A stretch of DNA of 29,681 bases from JBFFXF01 sp041569895. GTDB taxonomy: Bacteria > Planctomycetota > UBA8108 > JACQVS01. Each line of letters begins with the position of its first letter. The first letter of the stretch is position 1. Of the stretch, positions 1 through 6,545 are shown piece by piece. The notes beneath the pieces are model-generated. The model ran no database searches. It was not told the DNA's origin and saw nothing but the letters and a program-made list of their open reading frames with translations. The position numbers were made by a program, and so were the translations under genes. Location: contig JBFFXF010000069.1 in NCBI GenBank assembly GCA_041569895.1, positions 1 through 29,681 of the forward strand, written 5' to 3'.

Positions 1-71
1 CACGGTCACGGCACACGGTCACGGCAGACGGTCCACGGGTCACGGTCCACGGGTCACGGCCACCGTCCAGG
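1..71. repeat. Short CACGG-type direct repeats
   Basis: The first 71 bases are built from near-copies of CACGGTC and CACGGGTC, with insertions of one or two bases between copies. No coding sequence is apparent. The tract runs off the left edge, so its full length is unknown. It merges into the hexanucleotide array that follows. A related ACGGCCA repeat occurs near 9561-9586. Confidence 0.7.
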
Positions 72-77
72 TCAGGG

Positions 78-303
78 TTGGGCCCGTGCTCGTGCTCCGT
101 ATCCGTGTTCCGTCTCCGTTGTCGTCACCGTCGCCGTGCGACAGAGAACCCACTCCGACACCGACCGACTCCGATTCCGACTCCGACACCGACTCGGACA
201 CCGACTCGGATTCCGACTCCGACTCAGACACCGATTCCGACTCCGATTCCGACACCGATTAACACCGATTCCGATTCCGATTCCGATACCGACTCCGACC
301 CCA
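78..303. repeat. Intergenic hexanucleotide array (CCGAYN units)
   Basis: About 225 bases with a 6-base period. It begins with degenerate TCCGTN units and passes into CCGACT, CCGATT, CCGACA and CCGATA units. Six is a multiple of three and the units contain few stop codons, so several frames stay open and would encode Ser-Glu, Pro-Thr or Ser-Asp dipeptide runs. None of these resembles a protein, and the neighbouring gene has a better start at 483. I treat the array as noncoding. Similar arrays occur at 4411-4502 and 6590-6707. Confidence 0.85.
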
Positions 304-345
304 GCGTTGCAAAAACGTACCCGTTCCCGTTCCCGTTCCCGTCCT
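304..345. repeat. TTGCAAAAA element plus TTCCCG array
   Basis: GCGTTGCAAAAACG is followed by four CCC tracts spaced by 3 bases (320-340). On the minus strand this is four GGG tracts with 3-nt loops, a canonical G-quadruplex pattern. The same composite, inverted, is present at 5394-5456. Just downstream (about 351-365) lies TTTCCTGCCTTCC, which recurs at 3457-3470. Confidence 0.8.
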
Positions 346-441
346 CGAATCTTTCCTGCCTTCCTTGCCCTGGCCCACGTCGCTGGATGATACTCTCCCG
401 TGTATCGTTCGGTCGTTTGCGTGCAGAGCGCTCGCTCTGCG

Positions 442-463
442 GGATCTGCGTCATCTGCGGATG
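442..463. repeat. ATCTGCG dispersed repeat, copy 1
   Basis: Two imperfect copies of ATCTGCG (GGATCTGCG then TCATCTGCGG) sit about 20 bases before the gamma-glutamyltransferase start. The same unit appears at 6708-6727 and 6741-6757, each time next to a hexanucleotide array. This points to a dispersed intergenic element rather than a gene-specific site. Confidence 0.6.
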
Positions 464-482
464 TCCCCTCACGGATCAGCGA

Positions 483-2069
483 ATGCATGGCGTCGTGGCA
501 GGGAGCTCTCGAGAAAGCGTCGCGGCCGGTGCCGAGTTGCTTCGCGCCGGTGGGACGGCGGTCGATGCGGCGATCGCCGCCGCGTTCGCCACGTCCGCCG
601 GTGATGGGGCCATCACCAGCCTGGCCGGTGGTGGGGCGCTCATCGTGCGACAGGCTGACGACGGCGCGGTCGAGGTCTGCGATTTCTTCGCCAACGCGCC
701 GGGGCTCGGAGGACGGCGCTTCGCGGACGGCGGTTCGCTTCCCGCGCTCGACTTCCACGCCGTCGAGGTCGATTTCGGCGCGACGCGCCAGCCGTTTCAC
801 ATCGGACGCGGCGCGGCCGCGGTGCCCGGCGCCATTCCCGGGCTCGTCGCCGCGTGGCGACGGTGGGGCACGTTGCCGCTGGCGACGGTGCTCGGCCCTG
901 CCGTGCGCTGCCTGCGCGAGGGCGTGCCGCTCGGCGAGTTCCACGCGCACTGCATCGGTCTGCTGACGTCGATCCTGGGATCGTCGCCGCTCGGTCGCGA
1001 GCGCTTCCTCGACGCGGACGGGCACGCCCGCCCCGCGGGGAGCCTGTTCGTGAACCCCTCGCTCGCCGACACGCTGGAGCGTCTCGGTCGCGAGGAGCCG
1101 GAGCGCTTCTACGAGACCGAGCTCGCGCCGCGGATAGCCGATGACTTCGGAGAGGAGCGCGGTGGGTGGATCACCGCCGAGGACCTGCGGAGGTGGCGCC
1201 CGGAGTTCCGCGCGCCGATCGAGTTTCGCCACGGCGACAGTCGCGTGTTCAGCAATCCCGCGCCGTCGGTCGGGGGTCGCTTCATCGAGCTCACGCTCGG
1301 GCTCTTCGACGAGCTCGGACTGCCGCTGTCGACGGAGGAGCCCGAGCGGCACCTGCGAGTCACCGCGGCGCTGCGCGCCGTGTCCGAGCTTCGCGACGAG
1401 GTCCCCGACCTGCTCGAGCGCTCCGACGCCCCGCGGCTCCTCCGGCGGCGGGCGAGGGAGATCCTCGAGGGCGTGGCTGGCGCGCCGCCCGGTGGAGCGG
1501 GCGAGACGTCGCTCGGCAACACCGTCCACATCAGCGTCGTCGACGCGGTGGGAAACGCCGCGGGCGTCACCATCAGCCACGGCGAGGGAAACGGTCACGA
1601 GATCGATCGCACGGGCATCCTGATGAACAACTTCCTCGGCGAGGCGGACCTCTTCCCGCGGGGCTTCCACCGCTTCACGCCCGGCGAGCGGCTCCACACC
1701 ATGATGGCGCCCGGCATCGTCGTCGGTGACGACGGCGCGCTCTTCGTCGTCGGATCCGGCGGCTCGAATCGGATTCGCACGGCGCTCTCGCAGGTGATCT
1801 CCGCGCTCGCGCGCGAGGGGATCGATCCGCAGGCTGCCGTCGAGCGGCCCAGGATCCACTTCGAGGGCGGCGTGCTCAGCGCGGAGACCTTCGGACTGCC
1901 CGGCGGCGCGCGCGATCTCGATCCGGCCCGCCGCCTGGCGAGCCGCTGTGATCTCTTCGACGCGCCGAGTCTCTTCTTCGGGGGCGTCAACGTCGCGTGT
2001 CGTCTCGCCGACGGCACGGTCACCGGCGCGGCGGACTTGCGGCGGAACGGCACGGTGAGCATTGTGTGA
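483..2069 (+). CDS. Gamma-glutamyltransferase family protein
   Basis: This is a 528-residue Ntn-hydrolase of the gamma-glutamyltranspeptidase family, which cleaves or transfers gamma-glutamyl groups from glutathione-like substrates after self-processing into two subunits. The N-terminus (HGVVAGSSRESVAAGAELL, then GGTAVDAAIAAAF) matches the family opening. The small subunit would begin at Thr347 in NTVHISVVDAVGNAAGVT, where family members usually have TTHxSVVD; the catalytic Thr is kept and the second Thr is Val. GSGGSNRIRTALSQVI near the C-terminus fits the oxyanion and subunit region. I chose ATG 483 because the family alignment begins there; the frame is open further upstream only through repeat DNA. 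No signal peptide is visible, although classical members are exported, so the location and the exact substrate are uncertain. The aminotransferase follows 59 bases later and may be co-transcribed. Confidence 0.88.
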   Translation: MHGVVAGSSRESVAAGAELLRAGGTAVDAAIAAAFATSAGDGAITSLAGGGALIVRQADDGAVEVCDFFANAPGLGGRRFADGGSLPALDFHAVEVDFGATRQPFHIGRGAAAVPGAIPGLVAAWRRWGTLPLATVLGPAVRCLREGVPLGEFHAHCIGLLTSILGSSPLGRERFLDADGHARPAGSLFVNPSLADTLERLGREEPERFYETELAPRIADDFGEERGGWITAEDLRRWRPEFRAPIEFRHGDSRVFSNPAPSVGGRFIELTLGLFDELGLPLSTEEPERHLRVTAALRAVSELRDEVPDLLERSDAPRLLRRRAREILEGVAGAPPGGAGETSLGNTVHISVVDAVGNAAGVTISHGEGNGHEIDRTGILMNNFLGEADLFPRGFHRFTPGERLHTMMAPGIVVGDDGALFVVGSGGSNRIRTALSQVISALAREGIDPQAAVERPRIHFEGGVLSAETFGLPGGARDLDPARRLASRCDLFDAPSLFFGGVNVACRLADGTVTGAADLRRNGTVSIV

Positions 2070-2128
2070 ATCCGTTCCCATCTGGCACAATCAGACGGCA
2101 CGATCAACCCAGGATCCCGCGAGCGCCC

Positions 2129-3265
2129 ATGACGAGCACCACCGAACAGGCCGTCCCCCTCCTCGACCTCGTCGCCCAGTACCGACCGCTGAAGGCGGAG
2201 ATCATGGAGGCGATCGAGCGCGTCGCCGACAGTCAGGGCTTCGTGCTCGGGCCGGAGGTCCGGGCGTTCGAGGAGGAGATCGCGCGCTACTGCGGCGCCG
2301 GTCACGCCATCGGTGTCTCGTCCGGCACCGACGCGCTGCTCGTCGCGATGATGGCACTGGGGATCGGTGCGGGCGATGAGGTGATCACGACGCCGTACAC
2401 GTTCTTCTCGACCGCCGGCTGCGTCCACCGGCTCGGCGCGCGCGTCGTCTTCGTCGACATCGATCCGGAGACCTTCAACATCGACCCGGCGGGTATCGAG
2501 CGAGCCATCACCGACCGCACGCGAGCCATCATGCCGGTCCACCTCTACGGCCGTTGCGCGGACATGGAGCCTATCCTCGACGTGGCGCGATCGCGCGCCA
2601 TCCCGGTGATCGAGGACGCCGCGCAGTCGCTCGGCGCGGAGGCGTCCGGCGTGCGCGCCGGCGCCATCGGTGACGTCGCCTGCTTCTCGTTCTATCCCGC
2701 CAAGAACCTCGGAGCCTTCGGCGATTCCGGCATGGTGACGGTGCGCGAGGACGAGCGCCTCGCGGAGACCATCCGCATCCTCCGCAACCACGGATCGCGA
2801 GAGCGCTACTTCCACCCGCTCGTCGGCGGCAACTTCCGACTCGACGAGATCCAGGCCGCTGTGCTGCGCGTCAAGCTCCGTCACCTCGACGCGTGGAGCG
2901 ACGCGCGCCGCGCCAACGCCGAGGCGTACACGCGTCTCTTCACCGAGGCCGGCCTCGCCGGTGATGCCGTGCAGCTTCCGGCGGCGCCGCCCGACCGCCA
3001 CATCTGGAACCAGTACGTCATCCGCGCGCGCCGCCGCGACGAGCTGGTCGAGCACCTGCGGTCGAACGCCATCGGCTGCGCGATCTACTATCCACTGCCT
3101 CTCCACCTGCAGGAGTGCTTCGCCTATCTCGGGTATCCCGAGGGCGCCTTCCCGCACTCCGAACGCGCCGCCCGCGAGACGCTGGCGATCCCCGTCTACC
3201 CCGAGCTCACCGCCACCCAGCGCGAGCGCGTCGTCGAGGTGATCGGCAAGTTCTACAACGGCTAG
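2129..3265 (+). CDS. DegT/DnrJ/EryC1 family sugar aminotransferase
   Basis: This is a 378-residue PLP-dependent aminotransferase of the DegT/DnrJ/EryC1/StrS family, which transfers an amino group from glutamate to keto-sugar nucleotides for surface glycans or antibiotics. Family hallmarks are PLLDLVAQYRPLK at the N-terminus, FVLGPEVRAFEEEIA, GVSSGTDALLVA (phosphate-binding), TPYTFFSTAGC, FVDIDPETFNIDP, PVHLYGR, EDAAQSLGA, and SFYPAKNLGAFGDSGMV with the Schiff-base lysine at Lys192. The length is typical. The ATG at 2129 is where the family alignment starts; the frame is open a little further upstream. It lies 59 bases after the gamma-glutamyltransferase gene on the same strand. The sequence resembles the 3-keto-sugar aminotransferases (WbpE/WlbC type), but the substrate cannot be fixed from sequence alone. 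Confidence 0.93.
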   Translation: MTSTTEQAVPLLDLVAQYRPLKAEIMEAIERVADSQGFVLGPEVRAFEEEIARYCGAGHAIGVSSGTDALLVAMMALGIGAGDEVITTPYTFFSTAGCVHRLGARVVFVDIDPETFNIDPAGIERAITDRTRAIMPVHLYGRCADMEPILDVARSRAIPVIEDAAQSLGAEASGVRAGAIGDVACFSFYPAKNLGAFGDSGMVTVREDERLAETIRILRNHGSRERYFHPLVGGNFRLDEIQAAVLRVKLRHLDAWSDARRANAEAYTRLFTEAGLAGDAVQLPAAPPDRHIWNQYVIRARRRDELVEHLRSNAIGCAIYYPLPLHLQECFAYLGYPEGAFPHSERAARETLAIPVYPELTATQRERVVEVIGKFYNG

Positions 3266-3311
3266 CCGGGTCCAGAGCGGTCCTTACGTCAGCGCGGGCG
3301 ACTTCTGAAGA

Positions 3312-3479
3312 CGACCCATGAGGAAGGCAGGAAGTCGAAGGAAGACAATCTTCATGTCGGCACCGGCGGACGCCGAAGCGGGAAGGTGCGCCCTTCTGTC
3401 CGGAAGAAGCTCACGAGGCTCGACCCCCTCAACACACCGTTTCCTGCTCTCCCGAGTTTCCTGCCTTCCTGCTGGGTCG
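3312..3479. repeat. 168-bp element bounded by 22-bp inverted repeats
   Basis: Positions 3312-3333 (CGACCCA, two variable bases, AGGAAGGCAGGAA) are the reverse complement of 3458-3479 with only two mismatches. The 124 bases between them hold no convincing gene. The TTCCTGCCTTCC core also occurs near 352-364, so it is dispersed. The element sits between the convergent ends of the aminotransferase and the kinase gene. It resembles a small nonautonomous repeat or a large hairpin; no target-site duplication was recognised. Confidence 0.6.
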
Positions 3480-3484
3480 TTCTA

Positions 3485-3507
3485 TTTTCTCGCTCCTGGC
3501 GAGAAAA
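3485..3507. other. Perfect 9-bp hairpin between convergent genes
   Basis: TTTTCTCGC (3485-3493) and GCGAGAAAA (3499-3507) form a 9-bp stem with a 5-nt loop, 8 bases beyond the stop of the minus-strand kinase gene. It lacks a free U-run after the stem on either strand, so it is not a standard intrinsic terminator, but it could protect or end the convergent transcripts. Confidence 0.45.
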
Positions 3508-3514
3508 ACACAGA

Positions 3515-4327
3515 CTAGCGCCAACGGCGATCCGTTAGGGTCTCGATTTCCGCCAGCAACGCGCGGCGTTGCGATCGGGAGCGCTCGCGATGCGCCGGGT
3601 CGTAGAGTCGATAGAAGCGGACGCGGTCGGCGAGTGTCGCGACGCCATCGAACGCCGCGTTGAGCTGCGCGATGTTCTTCAGTCGCTTGCGGCGCGGGAC
3701 CCTCGTGCCGAACACCGTGCGGTCCGCGTCGAGGAGGACGAGCGCGCCGTCCTCCGGACGCAGCAGCACGTTCGTGGGGGCGAGATCGGCGTGATAGACA
3801 CCGCCGGCGTGGAGCCGTCGCACGAGCCCGGCGAGCAGCTCGATCAGCCGGCGCCGCGGCCGCGGGCCGAGCTCGCTGCCCTCGCGACCGGGCGCCGATC
3901 GCTCCGGCGCGATGAGCCCGGCGATCGACGGGGCGTCCTCGACCGCCTCCGTGACCAGAAAGCTGTCGAGCAACAGCGGGCCGAGACGGCGCTCGCCGCA
4001 GAGCAACCGGCGCGGGACGTCGAATCCCATGCGCTCGAGCCGCTCGAACGAACGCCACGCGCGAAGCGAGCGCGAGGCCCGCATCGCGTTCTTCAGCACG
4101 TCGAGCACGCCGCGCGAGTTGTCCGTCTTGTAATAGACGTCGACCGCGCCGCCGTCGCCCCCCTCGACGCGAAACGACCAGATCGTCGACGTCCGCGACC
4201 GCTTGCGCACGTCATCGGAGCGCGACCCGCGCACGGATGCAGGCGCGAGCGCATCGCATCCGACCCACCGCCGCCCCTCGTCGGTCAGCCAGACCCGATA
4301 CCCCCATCGCTCCATCGGCGGACTCAT
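3515..4327 (-). CDS. Lipopolysaccharide kinase (Kdo/WaaP-type) family protein
   Basis: This is a 270-residue small protein-kinase-fold protein of the lipopolysaccharide kinase family (InaA/WaaP/KdkA), which phosphorylates sugars of the LPS core or lipid A region at the inner face of the membrane. Visible motifs are the probable ATP-binding lysine in VDVYYKTD (Lys67), the hinge-like LVTEAVEDAPSI, the catalytic loop GVYHADLAPTNVLL (His179, Asp181, Asn186) and the metal-binding LVLLDADRTVF (Asp200). HADL replaces HRD, as is normal for this family. The C-terminus is Arg-rich. ATG 4327 follows GGGGA directly and that G-run is the end of a G-quadruplex-capable repeat (4329-4368). A second in-frame ATG lies at 4315. 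It could alternatively be a related RIO-like or InaA-type kinase. Confidence 0.8.
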   Translation of the reverse strand: MSPPMERWGYRVWLTDEGRRWVGCDALAPASVRGSRSDDVRKRSRTSTIWSFRVEGGDGGAVDVYYKTDNSRGVLDVLKNAMRASRSLRAWRSFERLERMGFDVPRRLLCGERRLGPLLLDSFLVTEAVEDAPSIAGLIAPERSAPGREGSELGPRPRRRLIELLAGLVRRLHAGGVYHADLAPTNVLLRPEDGALVLLDADRTVFGTRVPRRKRLKNIAQLNAAFDGVATLADRVRFYRLYDPAHRERSRSQRRALLAEIETLTDRRWR

Positions 4328-4328
4328 T

Positions 4329-4368
4329 CCCCGTCCCCGTTCCCGTTCCCGTGCCCGTGCCCGTGCCC
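4329..4368 (-). promoter_or_regulatory. G-quadruplex-capable leader abutting the kinase start
   Basis: Read on the minus strand, seven runs of three or four G are separated by 2-3 nt (GGGCAC, GGGAAC and GGGGAC units). The last run ends one base before ATG 4327. If transcribed, the 5' leader of the kinase mRNA could fold into a G-quadruplex that masks the ribosome site, which is itself the final GGGGA. Confidence 0.55.
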
Positions 4369-4410
4369 GAGAAGCTGCTCGACTCCGCCGTCGAAACCCG
4401 GCAACGCAAG

Positions 4411-4502
4411 GACTCGGCCTCGGCCTCGGAATCGGATCTCGGAATCGGATCTCGGAGTCGGCATCGGCATCGGACTCGGTCTCGGTCTCGGTCTCGGTCC
4501 CG
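4411..4502. repeat. Hexanucleotide array (TCGGNN units)
   Basis: About 15 units of CTCGGN, ATCGGN and related hexamers, such as CTCGGC, ATCGGA, ATCTCGG, CATCGG and CTCGGT. These are the reverse-complement type of the CCGAYN units at 78-303. The array keeps several frames open and produces spurious Arg-Ser and Ser-Glu reading frames. Confidence 0.8.
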
Positions 4503-4619
4503 CCGCCGCAACCATTCTCGAAACCCTTCCTCCCCCGTCAACTCTGTCGAACCCACCCCACTTTCTGCTATCCTCGTCACGGGCGAGGCCAACACCGCCA
4601 GGCATCACAGAGCTATCGA

Positions 4620-4625
4620 CGGAGG
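4620..4625 (+). promoter_or_regulatory. Ribosome binding site fixing the GTG start at 4632
   Basis: CGGAGG ends 6 bases before GTG 4632. It supports GTG as the start of the AhpD-like gene over in-frame ATG codons further upstream, which would run through repeat DNA. Confidence 0.6.
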
Positions 4626-4631
4626 TCCACC

Positions 4632-5255
4632 GTGCCGAGAAGCGGGCCGAGAAGCGAGCCGAGAATCGGCTGGGTCGAGGACGAGGACGCCACCGGCGAG
4701 CTCGCCCGGATCTATGACGAGTGGAAGCGGCAGCATCCCGGCCGGGATCGCATGCCGGGGATACTCAAGTGCTTCAGCGCGCGACCCGACTCGCTGCGCG
4801 CGTTGATCGACTTCACCTATCCGCTCCACTTCCGTGACGGGCACCTGCCCTACCCGACGAAGGAGATGATCGCGACGTTCGTCTCCGGGCTCAACCGGTG
4901 CCCGTACTGAATCGGCGCGCACGGGTACTTCCTGCAGTTGCAGGGAGGTGACGCGGAGGTGGCGGAGGCGCTCGGTCGGGGAGACCTCGAGGGCGCGCCG
5001 GTCGATGACCGCGTGCGGGCGCTCCTGGAGCTGGTGCGGACGATCACGCGCCATGCGTATCGGGTCGGGGACGACGACGTCGAGCGCACGCGGCAAGCCG
5101 GCTGGTCGGACGCGGAGATCGCCGAGGCGGTGTACATCACGGCACTCTTCGCCTTCTTCAACCGCGTCGCCGACGCGTTCGGGCTCGCGGATCCCGGCTA
5201 CGGGCGCATGGCGGCGGAGAGCGGGACGTCGGTCGATCCGAGGCAGCGCGAGTGA
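4632..5255 (+). CDS. AhpD-like peroxidase-family selenoprotein (CxxU), UGA recoded
   Basis: This is a 207-residue protein of the carboxymuconolactone decarboxylase/AhpD-like 'peroxidase-related' family, interrupted by TGA at 4908-4910 in an otherwise continuous frame. Before the TGA, LPYPTKEMIATFVSGLNRCPY matches the family; after it, IGAHGYFLQL, RAGWSD-like QAGWSDAEIAEA and FAFFNRVADAFGL complete it. The AhpD signature EX11CX2CX3H is met exactly by Glu78, Cys90, residue 93 (TGA) and His97, so TGA replaces the second active-site Cys. In M. tuberculosis AhpD that position is the more reactive Cys, making selenocysteine chemically sensible. A hairpin 25 nt after the TGA fits a bacterial SECIS. 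GTG 4632 is preceded by GGAGG. Residues 2-13 are a threefold repeat (PRSG, PRSE, PRIG). The alternatives are a TGC-to-TGA sequencing error or a pseudogene; the intact downstream frame and hairpin argue against both. Confidence 0.82.
4635..4670 (+). repeat. 12-bp tandem repeat inside the start of the AhpD-like gene
   Basis: Three units (CCGAGAAGCGGG, CCGAGAAGCGAG, CCGAGAATCGGC) encode PRSG, PRSE and PRIG directly after the start codon. Ten of twelve or more bases match between neighbouring units. The rest of the gene is not repetitive, so this looks like local repeat expansion that stayed in frame. Confidence 0.75.
4908..4947 (+). promoter_or_regulatory. UGA codon with SECIS-like stem-loop
   Basis: In-frame TGA (4908-4910) is followed after 17 nt by CTTCCTGC (4928-4935), a 4-nt loop AGTT (4936-4939) and GCAGGGAG (4940-4947). 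This gives an 8-bp stem with one U-G pair. The UGA-to-loop distance is 25 nt and there is a G in the first two loop positions followed by U, as expected of bacterial SECIS elements bound by SelB (E. coli fdhF has a GGUC loop 18 nt after UGA). The hairpin lies inside coding sequence, as bacterial SECIS elements do. Confidence 0.72.
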
Positions 5256-5393
5256 GCGCCGAGAGCTGCAGAAACGCAGGCCCCTTCCCGGCGTGTCGCC
5301 CTCGAAACCGCGGTTGTTGCGCGCTGTCGTCTCAGCACATCGCATCGCGAGTGAGGTTCGCCGGGAGGCGAAAGCAGGCCGCGCGAGCGGTTC

Positions 5394-5456
5394 GGGACCG
5401 GGGCCGGGCCCGGGTCCGGGAACGGGAACGGAACCGGGTTTTTTGCAACGTTGGGG
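5394..5456 (+). repeat. G-rich GGGNNC array plus inverted TTGCAA element
   Basis: Seven GGG or GGGG tracts (5394-5438), mostly separated by 2-3 nt, are followed by TTTTTTGCAACGTTGG. Reverse-complemented, this gives CCAACGTTGCAAAAAA then CCC tracts, the same order as at 302-340. The tract lies within the leader of the Gfo/Idh/MocA gene, about 40 nt before its start, and is G-rich on the coding strand. Confidence 0.8.
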
Positions 5457-5478
5457 TGAGCGCGATGGGGAGGAGCGC

Positions 5479-6513
5479 ATGAAGGAGTACAAGGTCGGAA
5501 TCGTCGGACTCGGGTGGGTGGCGGGGGCCCACATCGAGGCGTTCAAGACCGTGCCCGGCGCCGGGGTCACCGCGATCTGCTCGCGGCGGCGACACGACGA
5601 GTCGGAGCTCGAGCGCCGCTTCGGCGTGCCGCTGCGCGCGTACACGTCGTACGAGGAGCTGCTCGCGTCCGACGTCGACGTCATCGACATCTGCACGCCG
5701 CATCCCCTCCACAGGGAGCAGGCGGTGGCGGCGGCGCGCGCGGGGAAGCACCTGATCATCGAGAAGCCGATCGCCCTCGCCTTCGACGACGCGAAGGAGA
5801 TCCGGCGCGCGGTCGAGGACGCCGGCGTGCGCGTCTGCGTCTGTTTCGAGTGCCGCTACAGCGCGCACTTCACGATGATCCGGTCGGTGCTCGACCGGGG
5901 GCTCCTCGGCGACCTCCACTACGGCGAGGTCGACTACTACCACGGCATCGGGCCGTGGTACGGACAGTTCGAGTGGAACGTCAAGCGCGACTTCGGCGGC
6001 AGCAGCCTGCTGACGGCCGGGTGCCACGCGCTCGACGCACTGCTCTTCTTCATGGGCGGACGCGTCGAGGAGGTCACCGGCTATCACACGCGCTCCGCCA
6101 GCCCGACCTTCGCGCCGTACGAGTACCAGACGACGAGCGTCACCATCGTGCGTTTCGAGGACGGCCGCGTCGGCAAGGTAGCGTCATCGATCGACTGCCT
6201 GCAGCCCTACTACTTCCACGTCCACCTCCTCGGCAGCGAGGGCAGCCTGCTCGACAACCGCATCTACTCGACGAAGCTCCCCGGCCTCGCCAAGACGCGC
6301 TGGAGCACCCTCGAGACCTCCCTGATCGACTCCGGCGACGTCAGCGACCACCCCTACGAGCCGCAATTCCGCGCCTTCATCGACAGCCTGCGCCGCAACG
6401 AGCCGATGCCGCTCACCGATCTCGACACGGCGTACGAGACCCACCGCGTGGTCTACGCGGCGGACCGCTCGGCAGCGGAGGGGAGACCGGTGAGACTGGC
6501 GGAGTTGGGGTGA
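5479..6513 (+). CDS. Gfo/Idh/MocA family NAD(P)-dependent oxidoreductase
   Basis: This is a 344-residue sugar or inositol dehydrogenase-type enzyme of the Gfo/Idh/MocA family. The N-terminal Rossmann fold has VGIVGLGWVAGAH (Gly10-x-Gly12-x-x-Ala15), DVIDICTPHPLHREQAV and the family's HLIIEKPIAL motif with Glu95-Lys96-Pro97. The C-terminal alpha/beta domain includes CRYSAHFTMIRSVL, GDLHYGEVDYYHGIG and GGSSLLTAGCHALDALLFFMG, where Gly-Cys-His matches the usual G-x-H substrate-site region. The length is normal. ATG 5479 is preceded by GGGGAGGAG at a good distance. The frame is open upstream, but only through repeat DNA and the out-of-frame overlap with the AhpD-like gene. The substrate is unknown; the nearby sugar aminotransferase and uronate isomerase suggest a sugar or uronate derivative. 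Confidence 0.93.
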   Translation: MKEYKVGIVGLGWVAGAHIEAFKTVPGAGVTAICSRRRHDESELERRFGVPLRAYTSYEELLASDVDVIDICTPHPLHREQAVAAARAGKHLIIEKPIALAFDDAKEIRRAVEDAGVRVCVCFECRYSAHFTMIRSVLDRGLLGDLHYGEVDYYHGIGPWYGQFEWNVKRDFGGSSLLTAGCHALDALLFFMGGRVEEVTGYHTRSASPTFAPYEYQTTSVTIVRFEDGRVGKVASSIDCLQPYYFHVHLLGSEGSLLDNRIYSTKLPGLAKTRWSTLETSLIDSGDVSDHPYEPQFRAFIDSLRRNEPMPLTDLDTAYETHRVVYAADRSAAEGRPVRLAELG

Positions 6514-6545
6514 CGGAGGAGCGTCATATCGTATCCGGATCGCAA

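Larger units (their letters stand above)
4328..4631. other. 304-bp divergent intergenic region, repeat-filled
   Basis: This region lies between the minus-strand kinase and the plus-strand AhpD-like gene and must hold both promoters. It contains the CCCGTN tract (4329-4368), a TCGGNN hexanucleotide array (4411-4502) and about 125 bases of non-repetitive sequence before the GGAGG ribosome site. I saw no clear -10/-35 pair or gene. Confidence 0.6.

Noticed and set aside
78..482. A 135-codon N-terminal extension of the gamma-glutamyltransferase, Pro-Thr and Ser-Asp rich
   Set aside because: It is encoded entirely by the hexanucleotide array and other dispersed repeats. The family alignment begins at ATG 483, and the open frame follows from the 6-base period.
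3485..3507. Intrinsic terminator for the kinase gene
   Set aside because: The stem is perfect, but on both strands the bases following it are A-rich, not U-rich. It is recorded only as a hairpin.
4632..5255. Two separate genes or a simple pseudogene at the AhpD-like locus
   Set aside because: The two halves are in the same frame, the join falls on the active-site residue and no other damage is present. The second half has no start with a ribosome site at the right place. A sequencing error at one base cannot be excluded.
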